Origin: a virus
Length of the DNA: 63,357 nucleotides
Direction: 5' to 3' (one strand)
IMG/VR virus record: IMGVR_UViG_3300011116_000174
Coordinates: 1 to 63,357 of that record
Shown piece after piece: positions 15,551 to 22,432 of this stretch. The position numbers and the translations under genes were made by a program. Within the stretch, counting starts at the first letter, position 1; each line of letters begins with the position of its first letter. The notes under the pieces are model-generated. The model made no database searches and had not been told where the DNA came from. It saw nothing but the letters and a program-made list of their open reading frames with translations.

Positions 15551-15582
15551 ATATTACCCGTATCGTAACTCGGAGGTAATAT
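15551..15582 (+). promoter_or_regulatory. Hairpin over the HNH ribosome-binding site and start codon
   Basis: ATATTACC (15551-15558) pairs perfectly with GGTAATAT (15575-15582). The 3' arm includes the last bases of the GGAGG site and the first two bases of the ATG at 15581. Stem-loops over the ribosome-binding site are known for T4 homing endonucleases such as I-TevI, where they block early translation. Confidence 0.55.
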
Positions 15583-16153
15583 GAACTACCCAAAAACACG
15601 TAAAGAAGCAAAAGAACTAGGGGCTACACACTACTACACAGGGCAACCTTGTTCTCGCGGGCATATAGCTTTGCGTAAAACCAAGGGTGTATGTATAGAG
15701 TGCATGAAAGAAGACTGGGTTAAGGACAACGCCAAACGCGGCTTTAAACCTAAGTCTGAAGCGGCAAAAGAAGCCGGGCGCAGGTATTACGAGCGAAATA
15801 GAGAAATGGTTAAGGCACGCGCGCTTGCTAGAACCCCAGAAGAAAAGAAAGCTTGGAAAAAAACGCATAAGCAACGGCACCCAGAATACTATAACGCACT
15901 AACTAGTTTAAGAAAACGTAGGCACAGAAACGCAACGCCGCCGTGGTTAACCGCAAAACAAAAAACCGAAATTAAACAGCTATATTTAATTGCAATTACT
16001 ATGTCTAATACCACGGGTCAAAGGTATGTAGTAGACCACATAGTTCCTTTACTTGGTAAAGATGTATGTGGACTTCACGTACCTTGGAATATGCAAGTTA
16101 TAACCCAAGAGGAAAACCTCAAAAAGTCAAACAAACTGCTTGCAACTACGTAA
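15581..16153 (+). CDS. HNH endonuclease, probably a free-standing homing nuclease
   Basis: A 190-residue, very basic protein. The C-terminus has VVDHIVPLLGKDVCGLHVPWNMQVITQEENLKKSNK, a typical HNH core: DH, a second His in the GLHVPWN segment, and the terminal Asn/Lys. The N-terminus has a CSRGH...CIEC zinc-binding pattern. It interrupts the late block right after the capsid gene and a terminator, as mobile endonucleases do. No intron halves are visible in the flanking genes. Confidence 0.85.
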   Translation: MNYPKTRKEAKELGATHYYTGQPCSRGHIALRKTKGVCIECMKEDWVKDNAKRGFKPKSEAAKEAGRRYYERNREMVKARALARTPEEKKAWKKTHKQRHPEYYNALTSLRKRRHRNATPPWLTAKQKTEIKQLYLIAITMSNTTGQRYVVDHIVPLLGKDVCGLHVPWNMQVITQEENLKKSNKLLATT

Positions 16154-16175
16154 AAAAGTAGTAATATGGTGAAAA

Positions 16176-16230
16176 CTGGGAAACCAGCTTATTAAACTGT
16201 CCCAGCAGACGCATACACGATTAATAAGCT
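16176..16230 (+). promoter_or_regulatory. Candidate H-type RNA pseudoknot
   Basis: CTGGGA (16176-16181) pairs with TCCCAG (16200-16205), and AGCTTATTAA (16186-16195) pairs with TTAATAAGCT (16221-16230). The interleaved order a-b-a'-b' defines an H-type pseudoknot with 6- and 10-bp stems. It ends 11 bases before the GGAG site of the gene at 16252. Confidence 0.55.
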
Positions 16231-16251
16231 AACTTTGTATGGAGAACTATC

Positions 16252-16722
16252 ATGGGTTTTGCTACTCACTTAGGTCCTTGGCTATTAGGTACCGTTAAAA
16301 ACACTACCGGCACGACTGCCGGCACTATCCGCAACACAGGTTGCACCAACGTAACTCAAAACGCTACCGTAGCTTTTAATACTAGCGCTGCTACTCAAGT
16401 AGCTGTATTGCCTGCTGGCGCTTTGATTACCGAAATCTTTATTCTTCAGACCACCACGTTTACTTCTGGTTCGTCTGGAACGGTTACCGTGCTAATTAAT
16501 GGTACTGCCGCAGCTTCTGCCACCATTACTACTGGTACTGCTGGCGTACTAACGCTAAACGGCACTGCTGGTCAAATGAGCACTTGGTCTAACGTTGGTT
16601 CTACTGATGCAATCGTTACCTTTACCCCAGCTACACTAAGCGCTGGTGCTGGTACTTTGGTAATTCAGTATTCAGTTCGTAACTCTGACGGCGGACAGTT
16701 CCAAACCACGTTTAATAATTAA
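16252..16722 (+). CDS. Putative virion surface/decoration protein
   Basis: A 156-residue beta-rich protein of Thr, Ala, Gly and Val, with repeated TxTxxTxG strands and very few charges. TGGAGAA precedes the ATG. Composition and position in the structural block suggest a decoration or spike component. No family recognised. Confidence 0.65.
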   Translation: MGFATHLGPWLLGTVKNTTGTTAGTIRNTGCTNVTQNATVAFNTSAATQVAVLPAGALITEIFILQTTTFTSGSSGTVTVLINGTAAASATITTGTAGVLTLNGTAGQMSTWSNVGSTDAIVTFTPATLSAGAGTLVIQYSVRNSDGGQFQTTFNN

Positions 16723-16728
16723 TCCAGC

Positions 16729-16750
16729 GGGCTAGGGTTTTCCCTAGTCC
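16729..16750 (+). terminator. Hairpin after the gene at 16252 (weak terminator?)
   Basis: GGGCTAGGG-TTTT-CCCTAGTCC forms a 9-bp stem with one G-U pair. Only scattered Ts follow, so termination would be partial. The core TAGGGTTTTCCCTAG is identical to 6217-6231, which also allows a protein-binding role. Confidence 0.45.
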
Positions 16751-16774
16751 ACTTTAACTTTTTGGAGATTAATT

Positions 16775-17089
16775 ATGGCGATGCAAACTGATGTACAAGC
16801 CTCAGCACCGTTAACTGCTACCGGGCAAGTTACCAACAATGCCGGCACGCCTGCTAATTTAGCGCGTATCCGCATGAAGGGCTTATATGTTGTGCCTGGT
16901 ACTTTAGCTGGTTCTGTTGTTTTTAGAGACAACGGAGCAAGTGGCGATATTCTTTTGACCCTAAATACCCCAGCCGTAGCAAATGCTGGTGCGTATAGCG
17001 TTATTATTCCAGGAGAAGGCATTCTGGTTGAAACCAACCTACATGGAACCGTAACTAATACGGCTTCTGTAGTTGTCTTTTACGGATAA
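16775..17089 (+). CDS. Putative small structural protein
   Basis: A 104-residue beta-rich protein (MAMQTDVQASAPLTATGQV) ending TNTASVVVFYG, with TTGGAG upstream. Its composition resembles the preceding gene product. A virion surface component is inferred from context only. Confidence 0.6.
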   Translation: MAMQTDVQASAPLTATGQVTNNAGTPANLARIRMKGLYVVPGTLAGSVVFRDNGASGDILLTLNTPAVANAGAYSVIIPGEGILVETNLHGTVTNTASVVVFYG

Positions 17090-17092
17090 AAA

Positions 17093-17863
17093 ATGTCAGA
17101 ACCAATGCAAGCACAAGGTTCATTTAATTTAGTAGGTAGGAAGATCATGCTTGGTCTTCCCGCTTATGACTTTAAAGTATCAGTAAAACTAGCTATTTCA
17201 CTAGCCCAGTTTTGCGTAGAGGCACCTAAACACGGGGTTCAAATTCAGATCTGTAATATCTCTGGATGCTCCGTAGTTTCCCGTGTTCGTAACCTGATTG
17301 CTAAAGATTTCCTAGCTTCAGATTGCACAGACCTAATGTTTATTGACTCTGATATTAACTTTAATGCAGAGGACATCTTTCGCTTAATGGCTTGGAACAC
17401 CGACCCTAAGAAGGGTATTGTTGGTGGAGTTCCCGTTGCTCGTAAGAAACAAAAGACATATATATCTACATTAGAGCAAGATGCTGATGGCGGTATTTAT
17501 ATGAACGCTTATGGATTGGTAAAGGCTAAACGGATTGCGACCGCTTTCATGCTGATTCGTAGAGAAGTATTTGAGACTCTCAGAGATAATCATCCCGAGT
17601 GGAAATATCATGATGACCGAGTAGAAAACGGACATCCCGACAAGTTTTGTTATTCCTTCTTTGACTTTAAATCTACGCCAGAAGGCTATGTTGGTGAAGA
17701 CTACACATTCTGCGATCGTGCTACAGCGCATGGATATGAAGTCTGGATTGATCCAACAATTAAGTTAAATCACATGGGCATTACTGAGTTTGAAGGTTCG
17801 TTTGGGGAAGATTATCTATACCCAATGTTACGCCCAGTAGACGCTAAGAAGGATGTCGCATAA
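17093..17863 (+). CDS. Glycosyltransferase (GT-A fold, putative)
   Basis: A 256-residue protein with a nucleotide-sugar-binding pattern: RVRNLIAKDFLASDCTDLMF followed by IDSDINF (the DxD motif, about residues 84-86), then GGVPVARKK and a C-terminal GEDYTFCDRATAHGYEVWIDP typical of the acceptor side. It lacks a signal peptide and so acts in the cytoplasm, possibly on phage or host glycans. Its stop overlaps the next ATG. Placement among structural genes hints at virion-protein glycosylation. Confidence 0.7.
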   Translation: MSEPMQAQGSFNLVGRKIMLGLPAYDFKVSVKLAISLAQFCVEAPKHGVQIQICNISGCSVVSRVRNLIAKDFLASDCTDLMFIDSDINFNAEDIFRLMAWNTDPKKGIVGGVPVARKKQKTYISTLEQDADGGIYMNAYGLVKAKRIATAFMLIRREVFETLRDNHPEWKYHDDRVENGHPDKFCYSFFDFKSTPEGYVGEDYTFCDRATAHGYEVWIDPTIKLNHMGITEFEGSFGEDYLYPMLRPVDAKKDVA

Positions 17864-18183
17864 TGGCTAAAACTCCTGCATGGCAACGCAAAGAAGGCAA
17901 AAACCCTAGCGGCGGTTTAAATGCTAAAGGTAGAGCTTCTTATAACGCAGCCAATCCCGGTAAACCCGGGTTAAAGCGCCCACAACCAGAAGGCGGCGCA
18001 AGACGGGACTCTTTTTGTGCCCGTATGAAAGGGATGAAAAAGAAACTTACTTCCGCTAAAACGGCTAATGATCCAAACTCGCGGATCAATAAAAGCCTTC
18101 GTGCTTGGAATTGCAAAGAAGGCGGTTCAGTTCGTGGCAGTGGATGCGAAATTCGTGGAAAAACTAAAGGTAAGATTGTATGA
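17863..18183 (+). CDS. Small basic protein (DUF6321-like)
   Basis: A 106-residue Lys/Arg/Gly-rich protein with TPAWQRKEGKNPSGGLNAKG, then SFCARMKGMKKK and RAWNCKEGG. I recall this pattern from a domain of unknown function in phage structural blocks. The charge suggests DNA or RNA binding. One-base overlap with the glycosyltransferase gene. Confidence 0.75.
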   Translation: MAKTPAWQRKEGKNPSGGLNAKGRASYNAANPGKPGLKRPQPEGGARRDSFCARMKGMKKKLTSAKTANDPNSRINKSLRAWNCKEGGSVRGSGCEIRGKTKGKIV

Positions 18184-18365
18184 AAGAACATTTAAGCGAG
18201 GGGACAAAGCACGTTTTAGACGGGCTATCCGTTATAACTGTATTAGGAGCTCTTGTGCAAATATTGCCAGCAGTAGCAGCTTTGTTTACGATTGTATGGA
18301 CCGGTATTCGTATTTACGAAACTGACACAGTTCAGAGGTTAATTAAACGTGCCAAGCGTAAGTAA
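18180..18365 (+). CDS. Small single-helix membrane protein, holin-like
   Basis: A 61-residue protein with a polar N-terminus (MKEHLSEGTKHVLDG), a hydrophobic stretch (about 17-45, VITVLGALVQILPAVAALFTIVWTG) and a basic tail (KRAKRK). This resembles small class II/III holins. The lysis cassette proper is at 30911-31866, so this could be an accessory holin or a tail membrane component. Confidence 0.6.
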   Translation: MKEHLSEGTKHVLDGLSVITVLGALVQILPAVAALFTIVWTGIRIYETDTVQRLIKRAKRK

Positions 18366-18693
18366 AAAACAACACAATTTTATGGCTGCGGTGGCTAAAA
18401 ACCCAGCGTTTGCCAAAAAAGTAGGAGTACCTCGCTCTGTCGGTGAGGAATTTTTAACTGCCGATAAGGGCAAAAAATTTAATAAAGGTGGAGCTATGAA
18501 ACACGAAGATATTGCAAAAGACAAACCTATGATGAAAAAAGTCGCTAAGGCCGAAGTCAAGATGCATGAAAAGAAAATGCACAAGATGGCTAGTGGTGGC
18601 AAAGTTGGTCAGCTTTCCAAAGCCGACGGCTGTGCTAAAAAAGGTAAGTCCAAAGGTACCATGGTCAAAATGAACAAAGGCGGATACTGCTAA
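18349..18693 (+). CDS. Small basic protein (DUF3008-like)
   Basis: A 114-residue Lys-rich protein opening MPSVSKKQHNFMAAVAKNPA, a motif common in phage head regions, and continuing with Met/Lys/His-rich repeats (KMHEKKMHKMASGGK). It overlaps the previous gene by 17 bases and ends on the next ATG. Probably nucleic-acid binding. Confidence 0.7.
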   Translation: MPSVSKKQHNFMAAVAKNPAFAKKVGVPRSVGEEFLTADKGKKFNKGGAMKHEDIAKDKPMMKKVAKAEVKMHEKKMHKMASGGKVGQLSKADGCAKKGKSKGTMVKMNKGGYC

Positions 18694-18968
18694 TGAGACC
18701 CTCTCGTGGAATGGGGGATATACTCCCTTCCAAAATGCCCGGTAAAAAAGTTATTAAGCGTAAAGACAAACCGCAAGATGTCGAAGTTTATAAAGAAGGC
18801 GGTAATGTTAATACTGCCGGTAATTATACAAAACCCGGCTTACGCAAACGGATTGTCGCGCAAGTAAAAGCAGCGGCAACTCATGGTACTGGCGCAGGAC
18901 AGTGGTCTGCTAGAAAAGCACAACTTGTAGCAAAAAAATATAAGGCGGCTGGCGGTGGTTATAAATGA
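18693..18968 (+). CDS. Small basic protein
   Basis: A 91-residue protein (MRPSRGMGDILPSKMPGKKV) with GLRKRIVAQVKAAATHGTGAGQWSARKAQLVAKKYKAAGGGYK. The GQWSARKAQLLAKxYK pattern is familiar from phage genomes, though not functionally assigned. Coupled on both sides by overlaps. Confidence 0.7.
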   Translation: MRPSRGMGDILPSKMPGKKVIKRKDKPQDVEVYKEGGNVNTAGNYTKPGLRKRIVAQVKAAATHGTGAGQWSARKAQLVAKKYKAAGGGYK

Positions 18969-19216
18969 CTGGATTAGCAAAATCGCAACGTTCTTTAAAG
19001 GCTTGGGGAGACCAAAAGTGGACGACCAAGTCGGGAAAAAAGTCGTCCGAAACCGGCGAGCGATACTTGCCAAAAAAAGCGATCGAGTCGCTAAGCCCGC
19101 AGGAGTACGCAGCGACGACAAGAGCAAAGCGGGCGGGAAAGCGCCAAGGAAAACAGTTCGTAGCACAGCCACCAAAAATAAGGCAAAAAGTAAAGCCTTA
19201 CCGAAAGGTTAAGTAA
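18965..19216 (+). CDS. Small basic protein (DUF5872-like)
   Basis: An 83-residue protein with WTTKSGKKSSETGERYLPKK and LSPQEYAATTRAKRAGKRQGKQF, matching what I recall of DUF5872. It is preferred over the overlapping frame 18955-19212 because of this motif and the ATGA overlap with the gene before. Confidence 0.75.
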   Translation: MTGLAKSQRSLKAWGDQKWTTKSGKKSSETGERYLPKKAIESLSPQEYAATTRAKRAGKRQGKQFVAQPPKIRQKVKPYRKVK

Positions 19217-20148
19217 TGTCTACATCGGGTACAACCACATTTAATTTAGACCTCAACAATCTTATAGAAGAAGCTTTTGAGCGTTGTGGTACTGAACTCC
19301 GTACGGGTTACGACATGCGTACCGCACGCAGGTCTTTAAATTTACTTACTATTGAGTGGGCTAACCGCGGTATTAACTTATGGACTATTGAACAGGGCCA
19401 GATACCGATGGTAACTGGGCAGGCTATTTATCCTGTTCCAGCGAATACTATTGACTTGTTAGACCATGTGGTGCGTCAAAACAATGGCGTAACAAGCAAT
19501 CAAATAGACATTAATATTAGCCGTATTTCGGAGTCTACTTATTCTACGATCCCGAATAAATTAACTACTGGACGCCCTATTCAAGTTTGGTTTAACCGCC
19601 AGTCTGGGCAGTCTAATTCGACCGCTGTATATTTGGCACAGTCAATTAACTCAACGGATACATCAATTACAGTTAGCGATGCCAGCAACCTTCCGATTGG
19701 CGGGTTTGTGAAGATTGACAACGAAACAATTAGCTACGCTAATGTTATTGGAAATGTTTTAACCAACTGCTATCGTGGTCAGAATGGGACAACCGCTGCG
19801 AGTCATACGGCTGGTGTGAACACTCTTTTAACAGTACAGAATCTTCCTTCAATTAATGTTTGGCCTACCCCAGATGCCGGCGGCGGTCCATATACATTTG
19901 TGTATTGGAGGCTACGTAGAGTTCAAGATGCAGGATCTAATGGGACAGTAGAGCCAGATATTCCGTTCCGTTTACTACCCTGCATGGTGTCTGGTTTGGC
20001 GTTTTATTTGGCGCAGAAGCTACCAGAAGGCCAAGCCCGGTTACAGTTTTTGAAGCAAGAATACGAGGAGCAGTGGCTCATGGCTTCTACGGAGGACAGA
20101 GAGAAAGCCGCTTCTAGGTTCGTTCCTAGGACGACATTCTATGCCTAA
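19216..20148 (+). CDS. Head-tail connector/tail accessory factor (P22 gp4-like, putative)
   Basis: A 310-residue protein. The N-terminal helical part (NLIEEAFERCGTELRTGYDMRTARRSLNLLTIEWANRGINLWTIEQ) is typical of gp4-type packaged-DNA stabilisation proteins, followed by a beta insertion (about 120-215) and a C-terminal helix-rich end (RLLPCMVSGLAFYLAQKLP). In P22 this protein sits below the portal ring and begins tail assembly. This supports a short-tailed virion. Confidence 0.75.
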   Translation: MSTSGTTTFNLDLNNLIEEAFERCGTELRTGYDMRTARRSLNLLTIEWANRGINLWTIEQGQIPMVTGQAIYPVPANTIDLLDHVVRQNNGVTSNQIDINISRISESTYSTIPNKLTTGRPIQVWFNRQSGQSNSTAVYLAQSINSTDTSITVSDASNLPIGGFVKIDNETISYANVIGNVLTNCYRGQNGTTAASHTAGVNTLLTVQNLPSINVWPTPDAGGGPYTFVYWRLRRVQDAGSNGTVEPDIPFRLLPCMVSGLAFYLAQKLPEGQARLQFLKQEYEEQWLMASTEDREKAASRFVPRTTFYA

Positions 20149-20563
20149 TAAATTTAGTAGTGGTAAGTTTGCGATTGCCGAATGTGATAGATGTGGACAA
20201 CGGTATAAGCTAAAAGAACTTAGAAAATTAGTTGTAAAGCAGCAGATAAAGAATATTAAGGTTTGCCCCAGCTGCTGGGACCCCGATCAGCCACAGTTAT
20301 CGCTAGGTTTATATCCTGTCGACGACCCACAAGCTGTACGGGAGCCTAGACCTGATGTAAGCTATAAGGTGTCTGGAACAAGTGGTTTACAAATTAACGG
20401 GACTAATGACAACACAGAACAAGGTGTTGGCTACCCGGAAGGCGGTAGTAGGGTATTTCAGTGGGGGTGGAACCCGGTTGGTGGGGCTAGAGATGATGGG
20501 CTAACACCAAACGATCTTGCCCCTAGCTGCTTGGTGGGTAGTGTAACGGTATCAATAACGTAA
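20141..20563 (+). CDS. Zinc-ribbon structural-region protein
   Basis: A 140-residue protein with a zinc ribbon at the N-terminus: CDRCG near residue 15 and CPSCWD near 43. A Pro/Gly-rich C-terminus follows (SRVFQWGWNPVGG). It overlaps the connector gene by eight bases. Possibly a neck component or a nucleic-acid-binding accessory. Confidence 0.65.
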   Translation: MPNKFSSGKFAIAECDRCGQRYKLKELRKLVVKQQIKNIKVCPSCWDPDQPQLSLGLYPVDDPQAVREPRPDVSYKVSGTSGLQINGTNDNTEQGVGYPEGGSRVFQWGWNPVGGARDDGLTPNDLAPSCLVGSVTVSIT

Positions 20564-20573
20564 GGAGTTTCAA

Positions 20574-20774
20574 ATGTATAAACGGGATGCAGACGGTGTA
20601 GCCAAAAAGGGCAAAACCGAAGGTAAAAATTTAGGTAATAGCGGCCCAACAGCCCCTATTGAGAAAGCTAAGACCGCTAAACACGGTGTTAGCTCTGCGG
20701 CTATGAAGCAAATGGGTCGCAATCTTGCTCGTGTAGCTAACCAAGGTATGAAGAAAGCCGGAAGGGGTCGTTAA
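20574..20774 (+). CDS. Small basic protein
   Basis: A 66-residue Lys/Gly-rich protein (MYKRDADGVAKKGKTEGKNL) ending KKAGRGR, with AAGGAG upstream. One of a set of short basic proteins in this stretch. Confidence 0.65.
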   Translation: MYKRDADGVAKKGKTEGKNLGNSGPTAPIEKAKTAKHGVSSAAMKQMGRNLARVANQGMKKAGRGR

Positions 20775-20776
20775 TC

Positions 20777-21034
20777 ATGGCTAAATTTAGCGCAAAAATG
20801 ATGGGTAAAGAAGTTGGCGATGCTGGCGTTTACGCCAAACCACATACTATGGCTGGTAAAGAAATTACTACCGCCGAAGACGCTGTGGTTAAAAAAGGCA
20901 ACCAATCCAATGAGTTGCGTCCATCTATTGGTAATGTTTTTATTAGCCAACCAGAGACCAAGACGTCTGGTATTAAGCAACGCGGTCATGGCGCAGCTAC
21001 CAAAGGCTATACCTCTAGAGGCCCAATGGCATGA
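20777..21034 (+). CDS. Small hypothetical protein
   Basis: An 85-residue protein starting MAKFSAKMMGKEVGDAGVYA and ending GYTSRGPMA, rich in Lys and Gly. It starts just after the previous stop and overlaps the next start by four bases (ATGA). Confidence 0.65.
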   Translation: MAKFSAKMMGKEVGDAGVYAKPHTMAGKEITTAEDAVVKKGNQSNELRPSIGNVFISQPETKTSGIKQRGHGAATKGYTSRGPMA

Positions 21035-21690
21035 ATTACACGCAGTTAACGGCTGCAATCAAAGGGTTTGCTGAGAACGACTTCCCAGCAACAGTAGGTT
21101 CGTTTACGTCCGCTGACCAGATTGCTAGGTTTGTCCAGCTTGCTGAGCAACGTATATACAATACGGTGCAAATGCCTGCTTTCCGTAAGAACGTTACGGG
21201 AAACATGACTACTGGAAACAAATATCTAGCTACTCCCACCGACTGGTTAGCAACGTTTAGCCTTGCGGTAATTAATGCGGCAAACGAGTATCACTACCTT
21301 TTGAACAAAGACGTTAACTTTATCCGTGAATCCTATCCCGACACGGACGCGGCATTTTATGCAGAGCCTCAGTATTACGCTATTTTTGACAACAACACCT
21401 TTATTTTAGGTCCTACCCCAGACGCTAACTATGCGGTAGAATTACATTATTTTTACTACCCACAGTCTATTGTTACTGCCGGTACGTCTTGGCTTGGAGA
21501 TAATTTCGACTCAGTTCTTTTGTATGGCGCACTCTTGGAAGCTGCCGCATTCATGAAGTCTGACGCAGATTCTGTCGCTTTATATAAAGCTCGCTATGAT
21601 GACGCTATGGCAGAGCTTAAGCAGTTGGGTGATGCGAAGGATCGTCAAGATTCTTATCGTAGTGGTCAAGTGAGGTACCCAGTTAAATGA
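21031..21690 (+). CDS. Phage adaptor/connector protein (putative)
   Basis: A 219-residue protein with FVQLAEQRIYNTVQMPAFRKN, YLATPTDWLATFSLAV, and a C-terminal YGALLEAAAFMKSDADSVALYKARYDDAMAELKQ. This sequence style is that of the phage adaptor family seen in podoviruses. It probably forms part of the ring between portal and nozzle. Coupled to its neighbours by short overlaps. Confidence 0.75.
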   Translation: MNYTQLTAAIKGFAENDFPATVGSFTSADQIARFVQLAEQRIYNTVQMPAFRKNVTGNMTTGNKYLATPTDWLATFSLAVINAANEYHYLLNKDVNFIRESYPDTDAAFYAEPQYYAIFDNNTFILGPTPDANYAVELHYFYYPQSIVTAGTSWLGDNFDSVLLYGALLEAAAFMKSDADSVALYKARYDDAMAELKQLGDAKDRQDSYRSGQVRYPVK

Positions 21691-21974
21691 TTAGCGTACA
21701 AGGATTAGGCGAGTCTAGCGGCATCCAAGTCTTTACTAAAGACCATGGCGGCTTTACTCCAGAGGAGTTAGCTGAGCGGGCATTAGACAAAATTATTCAG
21801 GTAGGGGATCAGTCTCACCCTTTGGTTCGGGAGCAAGCAATTGCTTTTAGAAATCATATTCGGGAAGTACTAGTCTTTTATATGAATGAAGCGGTAAAAT
21901 TTGATCGTGTAACACTAGCTTATAAGCTAAGAGAAGCTGGTCATCCTGAATTAATTAAACTTTTAAACGAATAG
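21687..21974 (+). CDS. Small hypothetical protein
   Basis: A 95-residue protein with FTPEELAERALDKIIQVGDQ and HIREVLVFYMNEAVKFDRVT. Similar short helical proteins accompany podoviral connector genes, but I cannot assign a role. It overlaps the adaptor gene by four bases. Confidence 0.7.
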   Translation: MISVQGLGESSGIQVFTKDHGGFTPEELAERALDKIIQVGDQSHPLVREQAIAFRNHIREVLVFYMNEAVKFDRVTLAYKLREAGHPELIKLLNE

Positions 21975-21984
21975 GAGAACTATC

Positions 21985-22422
21985 GTGGCTTTTACTGGAA
22001 ATTTCATGTGCACCAGCTTCAAAGTAGAGCTGATGCAGGGCGTTCACAACTTTACAGCTAGTACTGGTAATACCTTTAAATTGGCTATGTATGACAATAA
22101 CGCATCGTTTACCGCTGCGACCACTGCTTATACAAGCTCTAACGAGGTGGCTAACTCTGGTACATATTCCGCTGGTGGTGGTACGTTGACTAACATTACC
22201 CCAACTTCTTCGGGTACAACTGCATTTACCGACTTTGCTGACTTATCGTTTACGTCTGCGACCATTACTGCATATGGCGCTATGATTTATAACGACACCG
22301 CAGCTGGTAATCCATCGGTATGTATTTTAGATTTTGGTGGTGCTAAGACCTCTACTAACGGTACGTTTACGATTGTTTTCCCAACAGCAGACGCAAGCAA
22401 CGCAATTATTCGTATTGCTTAG
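21985..22422 (+). CDS. Putative structural protein
   Basis: A 145-residue beta-rich protein with a GTG start preceded by AGGAGAA. It contains NTFKLAMYDNNASFTAATTAY and ends SNAIIRIA. Composition resembles tail-associated beta proteins. No family assigned. Confidence 0.65.
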   Translation: MAFTGNFMCTSFKVELMQGVHNFTASTGNTFKLAMYDNNASFTAATTAYTSSNEVANSGTYSAGGGTLTNITPTSSGTTAFTDFADLSFTSATITAYGAMIYNDTAAGNPSVCILDFGGAKTSTNGTFTIVFPTADASNAIIRIA

Positions 22423-22432
22423 GAATGGCTAG

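Noticed and set aside
15500-16251. Group I intron around the HNH gene
   Set aside because: The flanking genes are complete, with proper starts and stops, so no exon is interrupted; a free-standing endonuclease is simpler.
18955-19212. Alternative 85-codon frame over the DUF5872-like gene
   Set aside because: The other frame has the recognised motif and the ATGA coupling; this one is a shadow.
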